From the NCBI GenBank assembly GCA_001799675.1, contig MGTX01000014.1:25290-89289 (forward strand): a stretch of DNA of 64,000 bases, given 5' to 3'. How positions within the stretch are numbered: the stretch's first letter is position 1; every line of letters begins with the position of its first letter. Position numbers and translations under genes: made by a program. Positions 9,001-18,450 of this stretch are shown one piece after another. The DNA is from Elusimicrobia bacterium GWA2_66_18 (lineage in GTDB: Bacteria > Elusimicrobiota > Elusimicrobia > UBA1565 > UBA9628). The notes beneath the pieces are model-generated. The model saw nothing but the letters and a program-made list of their open reading frames with translations, did not search any database and was not told where the DNA came from.

Positions 9001-10827
9001 TCAGCCGGGGGTCCTATCGGCATCATCCAGGCCCCACGGGGGCGTTTTCCCGACGACCTCGCGGATGTGCGCCATGGCGGGAAACGATGAAGGCTCATGG
9101 CCCGTCGCCAGCCGAATTTCCTTGAAGCCGCGGCGGGCGATCTCCCGGGCCGCGTCCTCGCCCTTGACCCCGTCGGCGAGGCTTGAGTCGATGTAGACGG
9201 GCGTATCCGCGGGGATGGAGCCCGCGTCCAGATCCGCCAGGAAGGCCGCCGCGTCCGCGTACGTCTGGAGGGTTTTCCCCGCCCGCTTGGCCGCCATGTT
9301 CCAGGTCATCCTTGCCAGCGCGTCGTCGTCGATGAGCGCCGCGTCGAGCCGCGCGCTGCGCCCGTCCGGCCCAGGCTCGCCCGCGCCGGCCGCCGGCCGG
9401 ACCCGAATGGGAACGAAGCCCGCCAGGCCCTTGGGAATCATGCGGGCTTGGAGCCGCAGGCATTCCGCGAGGATCGCATCCTCCTCAAAACGGCTCGTGA
9501 CCAGGATCGCCCGCTCGCCGAGGCCCAGCTCCGCGATCAGCGACAGGCCGGTGTCCTGGTGGCCCAACAGCTCATAGTCCATCAAGTAAACGGTGCCCCG
9601 CGCCCGCGCCGCGTCGGCCTTCACCCAGCCGCGCAGCTCGGCGGGCGTCGAGAAGTGCAGGACCTCAAGAGCCTGTCCCGTCGGTCGCAAGGAGTCGAAG
9701 CGCCCCTGCCAGACCTGGTGGATGCTCGTGTCGTCGTCGAGCACGACCACGGGCCGCCGAGGGTCAAGTTCCAGAACGCAGACGAACCACTCCGGCGGGC
9801 GGGCCTGGGGAAGGTTCAGGATCGCGGTCGTTCCCCGGCCCGTTTCGGACTGAAGCTCCAGTGATCCGCCCCAGGACTCGGCGGACGCGCGGGCGTGGTA
9901 GAGGCCGAGGCCCAAGCCGCCGGCCTTGCCGTGGGTCTCGCCCCGCGCCCCGAGCTTGGCCAGAATCTCGGGCGGGATGCCTTTCCCGGTGTCCTGGACC
10001 TCAAGCCGGAGCCGATCCGCCTGCGCGACCAGGCGCACCGTGACCGTGCCCTCATCGCCCAGGGCTTCCACGGCGTTGTTGACCAGGTTCGATATGAGCC
10101 GCTTGAACTCGACGGCCTGGACCATGGCGAACAGGCCGTAGGAAGCGGCGTCGACGCGGTTCTCGATCTCGACGCCTATCCTGGAGCGGAACTGTAGGCG
10201 CTTTTCGGTGACGACGGAGTCGAGCAGGCTCGACAGCAGGAATACCTCGGGCGGCGCGCCGGGCCGCTCCGAGGCCGCGCCTTTAGACAGCACCTTGCCG
10301 ATGAAGTCCACGCGCAAACCGACCTCGATGAGTCGGGTCCGAGCCCGATTCGGCAGCGTCAGGAACTTGAATGGCTTCGGCTCAGGGTTCGGGGGAATGA
10401 TGGGCGTCGTCATCGATCTGGCCCTTCCTGTCACGAGATCGGCATACTTGGGACAGAATGAGTAGAGGTTCGGGATTAAATTCGGATCCTCGTTCGTCGA
10501 GCGGATGAAACGCCCCTTGGCGTCGATGATGAATAGGTGTGTAACTCCGAGTTCATCGCGCAGCCCTTTTAAGCGACCTGTCGGCAGTGGACCGTGCTGG
10601 TCGTCATCAAGGACAACCGCCCGGCCTACTCCGTAGAGCAACGTCTCAGCGTTAGACTCCAATTGATTCAGAGTGTGGCCGAGGGAATCTGCGAACAGCG
10701 AGCATTTTGCGACGTAGGTCAACCGCGCTTGAGTCTTCATGTAGGCGCGGGCGGCCAGCGTGACACCGAGACCTAGTGATGCGGCGATGAGAAAGGCGAA
10801 AAGGAAGAGCTTATCGGCGAATCGCAA
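9001..10827 (-). CDS. membrane hybrid histidine-kinase-like protein, HATPase plus two receiver-like domains
   Basis: N-terminal TM; LISNLVNNAVEAL (N box), DTGKGIPPEIL (G1), GGLGLGLYHA (G2); then PVVVLDDD and LDAALIDDD receiver-like segments. Confidence 0.75.
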   Translation of the reverse strand: MRFADKLFLFAFLIAASLGLGVTLAARAYMKTQARLTYVAKCSLFADSLGHTLNQLESNAETLLYGVGRAVVLDDDQHGPLPTGRLKGLRDELGVTHLFIIDAKGRFIRSTNEDPNLIPNLYSFCPKYADLVTGRARSMTTPIIPPNPEPKPFKFLTLPNRARTRLIEVGLRVDFIGKVLSKGAASERPGAPPEVFLLSSLLDSVVTEKRLQFRSRIGVEIENRVDAASYGLFAMVQAVEFKRLISNLVNNAVEALGDEGTVTVRLVAQADRLRLEVQDTGKGIPPEILAKLGARGETHGKAGGLGLGLYHARASAESWGGSLELQSETGRGTTAILNLPQARPPEWFVCVLELDPRRPVVVLDDDTSIHQVWQGRFDSLRPTGQALEVLHFSTPAELRGWVKADAARARGTVYLMDYELLGHQDTGLSLIAELGLGERAILVTSRFEEDAILAECLRLQARMIPKGLAGFVPIRVRPAAGAGEPGPDGRSARLDAALIDDDALARMTWNMAAKRAGKTLQTYADAAAFLADLDAGSIPADTPVYIDSSLADGVKGEDAAREIARRGFKEIRLATGHEPSSFPAMAHIREVVGKTPPWGLDDADRTPG

Positions 10828-10832
10828 GAGAA

Positions 10833-11870
10833 CTACTCACTGCGCGTGAAGCGTTCGATGTCGGCCGTAAGCTTCGGGTAACGCGCCGTCAGAGCTTTTC
10901 GAGCGCCAAGTTCAAAGTCGCTGAATTCAAAGCCCGGCGCCATGGTGGTCCCCAGCAACGCCCAAGAGCCCCGGCCTTGCAGCCGTGTGCCTTGCCAAAC
11001 GCCCGCCTGGACGAGCACCTGAGGCTCGTGGCCGCTCAAGACATCAGGACCAAGAAGGACTTTCTTCACCGTTCCATCCTCGGAAATCTGAAGCATCTCG
11101 ACCGGATCTCCGGCATAGAAGTGAAATAGCTCATCGGTTTTCAGCCGATGCAAGGCCGAGAACTCATCAGGGCCCACGAGGTAAAATATCGCGGTACCCA
11201 CGCTGCGGCGACCTTCGGCATCGATGCCGACCGACTTAGCATCGACGGTCGCACCGCTACGGTAAGTCTCCCGGTAGTAGCCGCCCTCCCCTGGCAGGGG
11301 GAGAAGCCCCAGCTTCTTGATGATGTCTTCCTTGGTGTCCATTCGGCCTCTCTTGCCTGGAATCTTTCGCCAGAGCATCTTTGGATTCAGAATCGTCGTC
11401 ATAACCCGCCTGATGATGGACGGAGATCGGGAATCGACGGGCCATGAATCGACTGCGGACGAACGCGATGTGGTACCGTCAAATCGCTGATCCTCGGACA
11501 TCTTGTCCGTCTTGCCATCTCTGTCGACGCCGTCGAGAATGGATGATCGAGACGCGGTCGGGACAGGAATCGCGGATGGATCCTGCGGCTCTGGATACGT
11601 CGAGGCTATAGCGAACTTAGCCTGGATCTCAGATGCAGGCAATGAGGCAAGCTGAGCGGTCAGGCCTGGAACGGGAGCCGCGAGAATGGTTCCAACGGCT
11701 GAGGGAAGAGCCAACGATAACTCGGAGAGCATGGGCGCAACGCCGATAGTTGCGGTTTCGGGGAAATAGGTGATGCTCGGGATGACCGAGACTCGCGCAG
11801 ACCCGGACGCCCCTGCCTGCGCCGCAGCTGTTACGAGCAGGGACGCAAGACTCAACTCGTGGAAGCGCAT
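10833..11870 (-). CDS. secreted protein with C-terminal cupin_5 (DUF985-like) domain
   Basis: MRFHELSLASLLVTAAAQAGA signal peptide; C-terminal LGLLPLPGEGGYYRETYRS...FYLVGPDEFSALHRLKTDELFHFYAGDPVEML. Confidence 0.75.
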   Translation of the reverse strand: MRFHELSLASLLVTAAAQAGASGSARVSVIPSITYFPETATIGVAPMLSELSLALPSAVGTILAAPVPGLTAQLASLPASEIQAKFAIASTYPEPQDPSAIPVPTASRSSILDGVDRDGKTDKMSEDQRFDGTTSRSSAVDSWPVDSRSPSIIRRVMTTILNPKMLWRKIPGKRGRMDTKEDIIKKLGLLPLPGEGGYYRETYRSGATVDAKSVGIDAEGRRSVGTAIFYLVGPDEFSALHRLKTDELFHFYAGDPVEMLQISEDGTVKKVLLGPDVLSGHEPQVLVQAGVWQGTRLQGRGSWALLGTTMAPGFEFSDFELGARKALTARYPKLTADIERFTRSE

Positions 11871-12206
11871 GAGAAAGCTTAATCGAAACAATGGATTCCG
11901 ACAACGGCATTAAGACCCAGGTCCCAGGACCCAAACGGCCCATCGTGGTCGATTCGAGCATCGAACGAGCGTCGGAGTCGGACCGGTCCAAGCGTCGTCA
12001 TCTTGTTTGCTCTCGAGTCATGCGGTCATGATTATCCCCTGCCACGAGCAGATAGAACCGAGTTGCGAGAGGCCATCGATTGTCGGTGTTCATGTGTTAA
12101 GGCAGTGAGAACACTGTATGAAAATTGTCATTCACCGACTTGATACGGGAAAGGGCCCCTAGACCCACCGCTTCCCAGGCCCCAAGGCCCGCATCTTCGG
12201 ACATTC

Positions 12207-13220
12207 TCAACGCTTCAACACTTCCCCCATCCTGGCCCGGACGCCCTGCGCGAGCATGACGCCCAGATAGCCGCAGAACAGGAGGCGGACGCCCTCCCCG
12301 GCGCACAGGCGCCCGTCCGCCAGGAACCGGCGCAGCGCCGCCGACAGGAAGAGACCGCCCCTCCAGACCAGATAGACCGTGTAGCCCGAGAAGGCCGCCA
12401 GATAGGCGGTGTGGAGGGCCCTCACCCATCGGCGCTCCTGGAAGCGCTCGTAGATGTCGTGATAGCACCAGTAGCCGTCCGTGTGCAGGAGCGGGTTGAG
12501 GTTGAATATCAGAAGGCCGGACAGCGCCTGGAGGGCCAGCAGTAAGGCGTCCTGGCCGGTCGCCAGGAAGGCCGCCTCTAGGCCGAGCATATAGAGGGTC
12601 TGGGCGGAGAAGCCCCCCAAGCTGACGGCGATCTGGCCGCGCAGGTCGAGGGAGCGGATGCCGGAAACGTTGGTGTAGAAGACGGGGCAGTACAAGTAGA
12701 GCGAGAGGCCGATGGGCCGCGCCCCCAGGCCCAGCGCCCAAGTCGAGGCCGAATGTCCCAACTCGTGTACGATCATCCCGGCCAAGGCGAGAAGAACGGT
12801 CGCCGCGCCCGTACCGCCATGCAGGGCCGCCGGGCGCGGCGCAAGGAGCCAGACGGCGGCGGAAAGGGCCGCGCCGGAGGCGGCGAGCAGGCCGTTGAGC
12901 GCGAAGGCTTTAGATCCGCAGCGCTCCGGGTCCAGGCCGAGGCGCCGGAACGCCCTCTCTTGGACGAGCGGCTTGAGCAAGGTCAACCGGGGCTGCAGGA
13001 GCGCCGAGAATATCCTCCGGTGGAGCGGCCGGGTATTCTCCGGCGTCAGGGTCCCGTTGGCGACCAGCGTCGCGAAGGCGCCCGGAGAGTCCAACTCCGC
13101 GAGCGCCCTCTGGAAGTCGGCCGGCGCGCCGCGGCGGGGCAGTCCCGTGACGAGGCGCAGAAGTTCCTCGCCGGCCTTGAAGCAGCCGTCGCCGGTGACG
13201 AGGAGATACGAGTCTGCCAT
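12207..13220 (-). CDS. M50-like membrane zinc metalloprotease family protein
   Basis: GMIVHELGHSASTWALG (HExxH), LNPLLHTDGYWCYHDI second metal motif, multiple TM. Confidence 0.7.
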   Translation of the reverse strand: MADSYLLVTGDGCFKAGEELLRLVTGLPRRGAPADFQRALAELDSPGAFATLVANGTLTPENTRPLHRRIFSALLQPRLTLLKPLVQERAFRRLGLDPERCGSKAFALNGLLAASGAALSAAVWLLAPRPAALHGGTGAATVLLALAGMIVHELGHSASTWALGLGARPIGLSLYLYCPVFYTNVSGIRSLDLRGQIAVSLGGFSAQTLYMLGLEAAFLATGQDALLLALQALSGLLIFNLNPLLHTDGYWCYHDIYERFQERRWVRALHTAYLAAFSGYTVYLVWRGGLFLSAALRRFLADGRLCAGEGVRLLFCGYLGVMLAQGVRARMGEVLKR

Positions 13221-13567
13221 GCAGGGGCTTTTCGTTTCTCACCCCCAAGTGCAGGCCATTGAAAGTAGGTGCGTGCTCAGAGGGCTTGGCCTGCTCCTTG
13301 AGCGCGGCGGGTGATGGCGGGGGTTGGATCGCCCCGGGTGCGCGAACGGCACCGATAGGCGACGGCGCGCAGAGGGGCGATGGGGCCCCCGCCGACAGGA
13401 CCCGCCGCGCTATATCAAGCAAGCAGGCCATGCCCGGTCAGGCGCGCCACTTTCAGTGGATGCACCCGAGCCGGCGCTCAACCTCGCCTCGGAGAAATAT
13501 TATGATACCCTGGATCAAAGGCGCGCCGAGCGCGCCGGAGCCGATCAAGCGGGAGAGGAGCGAAGAC

Positions 13568-14860
13568 ATGGGCAAGACCGTGATTCTGAAGTTGGACGGC
13601 AAGGAGATCGAATTGCCGATCATCGAGGGCAGCGAGGGCGAGCGGGCCATCGACATCTGCGCGCTCCGCGCGCAGACCGGCTATATCACGCTCGACAACG
13701 GCTACATGAACACGGGCTCCTGCCTGAGCTCCGTCACCTTCCTCGACGGCGAGCGCGGCATCCTGCGCTATCGCGGCATTCCCATCGAGCAGTTGGCCGA
13801 GCAGTCCACCTTCGTCGAGACGAGCTATCTCCTCATCTACGGTCGCCTGCCCAATAAGAAGGAGCTCGAGGCCTTCACGGTCAACATCACCCGCCACACG
13901 ATGCTCCACGAGGACATGAAACACTTCTACGAGGGCTTCCCCCGCGACGCGCATCCCATGGCGACGCTGGCCTCGGCGGTCAGCACTCTGTCCACCTTCT
14001 ACCAGAACGCTCCGGGCAAGGCGACCAGCCGCAAGGATCTGGATCTCTCCATCTATCGCCTGCTGGGCAAGCTTCCCACCATCGCCACCTACTCGCACAA
14101 GAAATCGATCGGTCACCCCTTCGTCTACCCGGACAACAAGCTCGACTACGCCGCGAATTTCCTTAAAATGATGTTCGCGGTCCCGGCCGAGGATTACCAG
14201 GCGGATCCGGAAGTGGCCAAGGCCCTGGACCTGCTCCTTATCCTCCACGCCGACCACGAGCAGAACTGCAGCGCCTCCACGGTGCGCATGGTCGGCTCCA
14301 GCCGCGCGAGCCTCTTCGCGTCGGTCTCGGCCGGCATCTCCGCCCTCTGGGGCCCGCTCCACGGCGGCGCCAACCAGGAAGTCATCGAGATGCTCCAGCA
14401 GATCTGGGAGAGCGGCATCTCCCCGAAGGACTACCTCGCCAAGGTCAAGGTCAAGGACAGCGGCGCGCGCCTCATGGGCTTCGGCCACCGCGTCTACAAG
14501 AACTTCGATCCTCGCGCGAAGATCATCAAGAAGGCCTGCGACTCGGTGCTCAATAAGCTCGGCATCAACGACCCCCTGCTCGACATCGCCAAGCAGATCG
14601 AGGAAGCCGCGCTCAAGGACGAGTACTTCATTTCCCGCAAGCTCTACCCGAACGTGGACTTCTACAGCGGCATCATCTACCGCGCCGTCGGCATCCCGAC
14701 GAACATGTTCACCGTCATGTTCGCCATCGGCCGCCTGCCCGGCTGGATCGCCCAGTGGAAGGAGATGAACGAGGCCCCGAACTTCAAGATCTGCCGTCCG
14801 CGGCAGATCTACACGGGTCCGAAGGAGACCGCCTACACGACCGTCGGGCGCCGCAAGTAG
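13568..14860 (+). CDS. gltA: citrate synthase
   Basis: GYMNTGSCLSSVTFLDGERGILRYRGIPIEQLAE, ALWGPLHGGANQEVIEML, MGFGHRVYKNFDPRA. Confidence 0.95.
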   Translation: MGKTVILKLDGKEIELPIIEGSEGERAIDICALRAQTGYITLDNGYMNTGSCLSSVTFLDGERGILRYRGIPIEQLAEQSTFVETSYLLIYGRLPNKKELEAFTVNITRHTMLHEDMKHFYEGFPRDAHPMATLASAVSTLSTFYQNAPGKATSRKDLDLSIYRLLGKLPTIATYSHKKSIGHPFVYPDNKLDYAANFLKMMFAVPAEDYQADPEVAKALDLLLILHADHEQNCSASTVRMVGSSRASLFASVSAGISALWGPLHGGANQEVIEMLQQIWESGISPKDYLAKVKVKDSGARLMGFGHRVYKNFDPRAKIIKKACDSVLNKLGINDPLLDIAKQIEEAALKDEYFISRKLYPNVDFYSGIIYRAVGIPTNMFTVMFAIGRLPGWIAQWKEMNEAPNFKICRPRQIYTGPKETAYTTVGRRK

Positions 14861-14862
14861 CT

Positions 14863-16518
14863 TTACCGCCGCAGCCGGTAGGCCCGCAGCCAGGGCCCGG
14901 CGGCCGCGCCGGGGCCGGAAGGGAACTCGCGCACGAGGTCGGCCTGCTCGGCCAACTCCGAGAAGAAGGTGGCCAACTCGCGAGAGCGGCGAGGATCGGC
15001 GCCGTAGCTGGTGGTGACGACCCAGTCCACGCGCGCCGCGCGGACCAAGTCGAGGCCCGGGCGCACGTCCAGGAACTCGCCGTCGGCCTGCGAGGCGGCG
15101 ACGTGCCGGGGCGAAGACCAGAGGTCGCGCGCGGCGCGCTGGATGCGGTAGATGCGCCAGCCTCCGCCCGGATGCCGGGCGGCCATGGCGCGCAAGAGAC
15201 GGGCGCGCGGCGAACCCGCCCGTTCGGCGCGCTCGGCCAGTTCCTCGCACTGCTCCTTCAAGGGATAGGCCAGCGGACCCGCATGCGGCTGGTCTAGGAG
15301 GAGGCTCGCGCCCGCGGGCACGGTCTCCCGCAGCCAGGCGGCGGCCTGCGCGCGCGTGTCCGGGCGCAGAAGGTCCGCATCCTGCTGCCACGTGAGGAAG
15401 AGACCCGGAGCCAGCGCCAGCGCCGCGACGACGCCTCGCCGCCAGGCGCCGGTCCCTCCCAACAGCGACAACCCCTCTCCGGCCAAGAGGGCCAGCGCCG
15501 GATAGGCGCCCAGAAGATACCGCGGCACTCCCCCATCGAAACTGGCCGAGAGCAGGGCCGCGTAGACTCCGACCGGCATCAGGAGAAGAAGGGCGCGCTT
15601 GGCCTCCTTGCGGGCGACGGCGGCGAGTCCCAGGAGCGCGGCCGCCCCGGCCGGCGAGCCCTCGCCCCCGAAGCACCAGAGGTTCTTCATCACCAGACGA
15701 GCGGTCTCGACCGCGTCGTGGGGCTTGAGCCTCCCCAGATCGCCGTAGTCGCGCCAGTCGGCCAGGAAACGCTCATGGTCGATGAGCGCGTAAGGCGTGC
15801 CCGCAGAGAAGCCGAGGGCCGACAGGAGCCCCGCTTGGAGCAGCCAGGAGAACGGAGCGGGGCCGCCCGCGCGCAGGAGCCAGGCCAGGGGCACGACCAG
15901 CCCCGCGGGCGCGGCCGTGTACTGCGCCGAGCAGGCCAAACCCGCGAGGACGGCCGAGCCCATCAGCCAGCCCTTTTCGCCGCCGCGCTGGAAGCGCAGG
16001 GCCGCGGCGGTGGCGCCGGCGACGAGAAGGAACATGAAGGAGTCCGGCTTGGCGGCGTGGGCGAGCTCGACGAGGGCGGGCGAAGCCGCCAGGACCGCCG
16101 CGCCGTAAGGCCAGCGCAGCGCGTCCTTGCCGCGCTCACAGCGCGCGAGCACGATCAAGGCCCCCAGTTGGCAGAGCCCCGACAGCACGCGCGCGATCAG
16201 GTAGAAGCCCGTCGGCTCGAAGGCGTACTTGGCCGCGAAGTCGAGCGCGCCGCGCAGGAAGCCGAAGCCGGACCAGAACGCGTACCAGGCCCCATAGCCA
16301 GCGGCGAGCATTTCGGGCCACAACGTGGGATACTTGAAGGAGTGCGGGCGCAGGCCGCCGGCCAGCGAGACCGCCATGTTGATCACATGAGGCTCGTCGG
16401 CATTGTAGACGTGCGGCAGGCCCCAGGTGATGCCTACGAGGCGGGGCAGGGCGGCCAAGACGAGCAGGACGGCGGCGGCGGGGACGAAGGAGCGCCCGCG
16501 CTGAACGGCGCGCCTCAT
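14863..16518 (-). CDS. multi-TM glycosyltransferase-like protein (GT39-like)
   Basis: ALPRLVGITWGLPHVYNADEPHVINMAVS; repeated TM helices; overlaps the upstream GT gene. Confidence 0.7.
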   Translation of the reverse strand: MRRAVQRGRSFVPAAAVLLVLAALPRLVGITWGLPHVYNADEPHVINMAVSLAGGLRPHSFKYPTLWPEMLAAGYGAWYAFWSGFGFLRGALDFAAKYAFEPTGFYLIARVLSGLCQLGALIVLARCERGKDALRWPYGAAVLAASPALVELAHAAKPDSFMFLLVAGATAAALRFQRGGEKGWLMGSAVLAGLACSAQYTAAPAGLVVPLAWLLRAGGPAPFSWLLQAGLLSALGFSAGTPYALIDHERFLADWRDYGDLGRLKPHDAVETARLVMKNLWCFGGEGSPAGAAALLGLAAVARKEAKRALLLLMPVGVYAALLSASFDGGVPRYLLGAYPALALLAGEGLSLLGGTGAWRRGVVAALALAPGLFLTWQQDADLLRPDTRAQAAAWLRETVPAGASLLLDQPHAGPLAYPLKEQCEELAERAERAGSPRARLLRAMAARHPGGGWRIYRIQRAARDLWSSPRHVAASQADGEFLDVRPGLDLVRAARVDWVVTTSYGADPRRSRELATFFSELAEQADLVREFPSGPGAAAGPWLRAYRLRR

Positions 16519-17708
16519 GTCCCCGGGGGCGCGCGGCGGCGCAGAAGAGCGGCCAGACCGGCGCCGGCCAGCACGGCCAGGACCGGCTCGAGGGGCAGAC
16601 GGTAGCGGAGGTTGCTGGCGAAGACGGCGTGGAGCAGGTTCAGATGCGCCGCCCAGGCGAAGAGGAACCAGACCCCGGGCGCGGCCGCCGCCGCGGGCAG
16701 GCCGGCGAGGGCCGCGGCGAAGAGCGCGAGCGTGAAGACTCCGGCGCCCAGGCGCACGAGACGGGAGTGCGGAGGCTCGGGGGCGAGGCGCCAGAAGCGG
16801 GCGGCCTTCACGGCGCACAGCCGCAGGAACGCCCCGGGGTTCGCCCTGATCCACGACCGAGCCTTGGCGCCGAAATGCTCGTCGCGCGCGAACGGGTCGG
16901 AAAGTCCCAACGCGCGCGCCTCCTCGCCCATGGCCCGCGCGCGCGTGTGGCGGATCTCCTCGGGGTCGACGGTCAATCCCTCGTAGAAGTTCCAGCCTCC
17001 TTGCACGGTCACCGGCGCGAAACGATGGTGCTCCGCCCAGTTGCGCGCGGTCCAAGGAACCAGCGCCGCCGCCCAGACCAGACCGCAGACGGCGACGAGC
17101 GCGGCCCAGCGCGGCTGCTCGCGCCGCCGCCACAGAGCGACCAGGGCCAGCGCGCCCCCGAAGGGAAGCATCACGGGACGCGTGAGCGAGGCCAGGCCGC
17201 CCAGCAGCCCCGCCCAGGCGGCGTCCCGCGGCGAGCCCGTCCTCCACGCGCCGACCCACGCCAGGAAGAAACCGACGACCAGGGCCGTGAAGAGGGATTC
17301 GCTCATCATGCGCGCGCTGAAAAAGACGAGCATCGGGTGGAACGCGACGAAGAGCCCGGCCGTCAGCGCGGCGGTCCGGCCGAGACTCAGCGCGGACGCC
17401 AGCCGACGGGCCAGAACGGCCGTGTACGCCGAGAGGAGCATCTGGGCCCAGAGGGCCGGCGAGACGCCCGCCTCTCCAAGGGCCAGGAAGGGCGCCAGGG
17501 CCATGGAGTAGCCGGGAGCGTGCGTGAGCGCGACCGGACCCCGCCCGAGCAGGCCTCGCGCCATGTCGAGGAAGACGCCGTCGTCATAGGCCCCGTCGTC
17601 GCGGTAGCCCCAGAACCTGCCCGCCCAGACGGCCCAGGCGACGCGCGCGGCGAGGGCCGCGAGAAAGATCCACAGGCCGTCCCGGCGTTTCCCGATCTCG
17701 CGGTCCAA
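16515..17708 (-). CDS. GT39-like membrane glycosyltransferase
   Basis: Acidic loop WGYRDDGAYDDGVFLDMARGLLG plus multi-TM architecture. Confidence 0.7.
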   Translation of the reverse strand: MDREIGKRRDGLWIFLAALAARVAWAVWAGRFWGYRDDGAYDDGVFLDMARGLLGRGPVALTHAPGYSMALAPFLALGEAGVSPALWAQMLLSAYTAVLARRLASALSLGRTAALTAGLFVAFHPMLVFFSARMMSESLFTALVVGFFLAWVGAWRTGSPRDAAWAGLLGGLASLTRPVMLPFGGALALVALWRRREQPRWAALVAVCGLVWAAALVPWTARNWAEHHRFAPVTVQGGWNFYEGLTVDPEEIRHTRARAMGEEARALGLSDPFARDEHFGAKARSWIRANPGAFLRLCAVKAARFWRLAPEPPHSRLVRLGAGVFTLALFAAALAGLPAAAAAPGVWFLFAWAAHLNLLHAVFASNLRYRLPLEPVLAVLAGAGLAALLRRRAPPGT

Positions 17709-17712
17709 GGTC

Positions 17713-18444
17713 TCAGTCCGTGAAGCGGTAGCGGATGATCGCGAGGAGGACCCGCGTGCCGTCGCGCCAGAAGCGGATCTTCTTGCCTTCGGCGCGGCTG
17801 CGGGCCGTGTATGAAACCGGCAGCTCCGCGAAGCGGACCCCCTTCTTGGCGAGCTTGGCCGAGATCTCCCAGTCGTAGTCGAACACGTCGCTCTTCAGCA
17901 CGAGGCCTTCGAGGTCCTTCGCGCGGAAGATCTTGAACATCGTCGCGCCGTCGGTGAGCCTCGTGCCGTAGAGGGCGTTGAACAGGGACGTGAAGAGCAC
18001 GCCCCCGAGGTTGACGAGGAGACCGTAGAGGCGCTCGAGGCCCGAAAAGCGGCGGAACTGCCAGGCCTGAGGCGAGCGCATCACGCGCGAGCCGAACATC
18101 ACGTCGCATCGCCCCGCGATGAGCGGCTCGAGCAGGCGCGGATAGTCGGCCACGTCGTACTCGAGGTCGCCGTCCTGGATGAGCACGAGGTCGCCCGTGA
18201 CCTGGGCCAGACCCCGGCGCACCGCCGCGCCCTTGCCGCGGGGCGCGTCCTCCCAGACGATCTTGACGCCGGGCCGGCCCTCATGGCGCCGGACTTCCTC
18301 GCTCGTGCCGTCGGTCGAACGGCCCTCGACGATGACGATCTCCTTCTCCATCCCGCGCGGCAACTGGACGCCCAGGACCCGCTCGATGAGGACCGGGAAG
18401 GTCTTCTGCTCGTTGTAGACCGGGAGGATGATGGAGAGCTTCAT
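17713..18444 (-). CDS. glycosyltransferase family 2 (dolichyl-phosphate-sugar synthase-like)
   Basis: MKLSIILPVYNEQKTFPVLIERV; LIQDGDLEYDVADYPRLLEPL. Confidence 0.88.
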   Translation of the reverse strand: MKLSIILPVYNEQKTFPVLIERVLGVQLPRGMEKEIVIVEGRSTDGTSEEVRRHEGRPGVKIVWEDAPRGKGAAVRRGLAQVTGDLVLIQDGDLEYDVADYPRLLEPLIAGRCDVMFGSRVMRSPQAWQFRRFSGLERLYGLLVNLGGVLFTSLFNALYGTRLTDGATMFKIFRAKDLEGLVLKSDVFDYDWEISAKLAKKGVRFAELPVSYTARSRAEGKKIRFWRDGTRVLLAIIRYRFTD

Positions 18445-18450
18445 GGCGCT

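Noticed and set aside
12910-13431. Minus-strand ORF MACLLDIARRVLSAG... upstream of the M50 gene as a RiPP precursor
   Set aside because: It overlaps the M50 start in another frame, is Pro/Arg-rich like other shadow ORFs, and no maturase is nearby.
13478-15676. 732-aa minus-strand ORF over gltA
   Set aside because: Citrate synthase on the plus strand is unambiguous; the antisense translation is low complexity.
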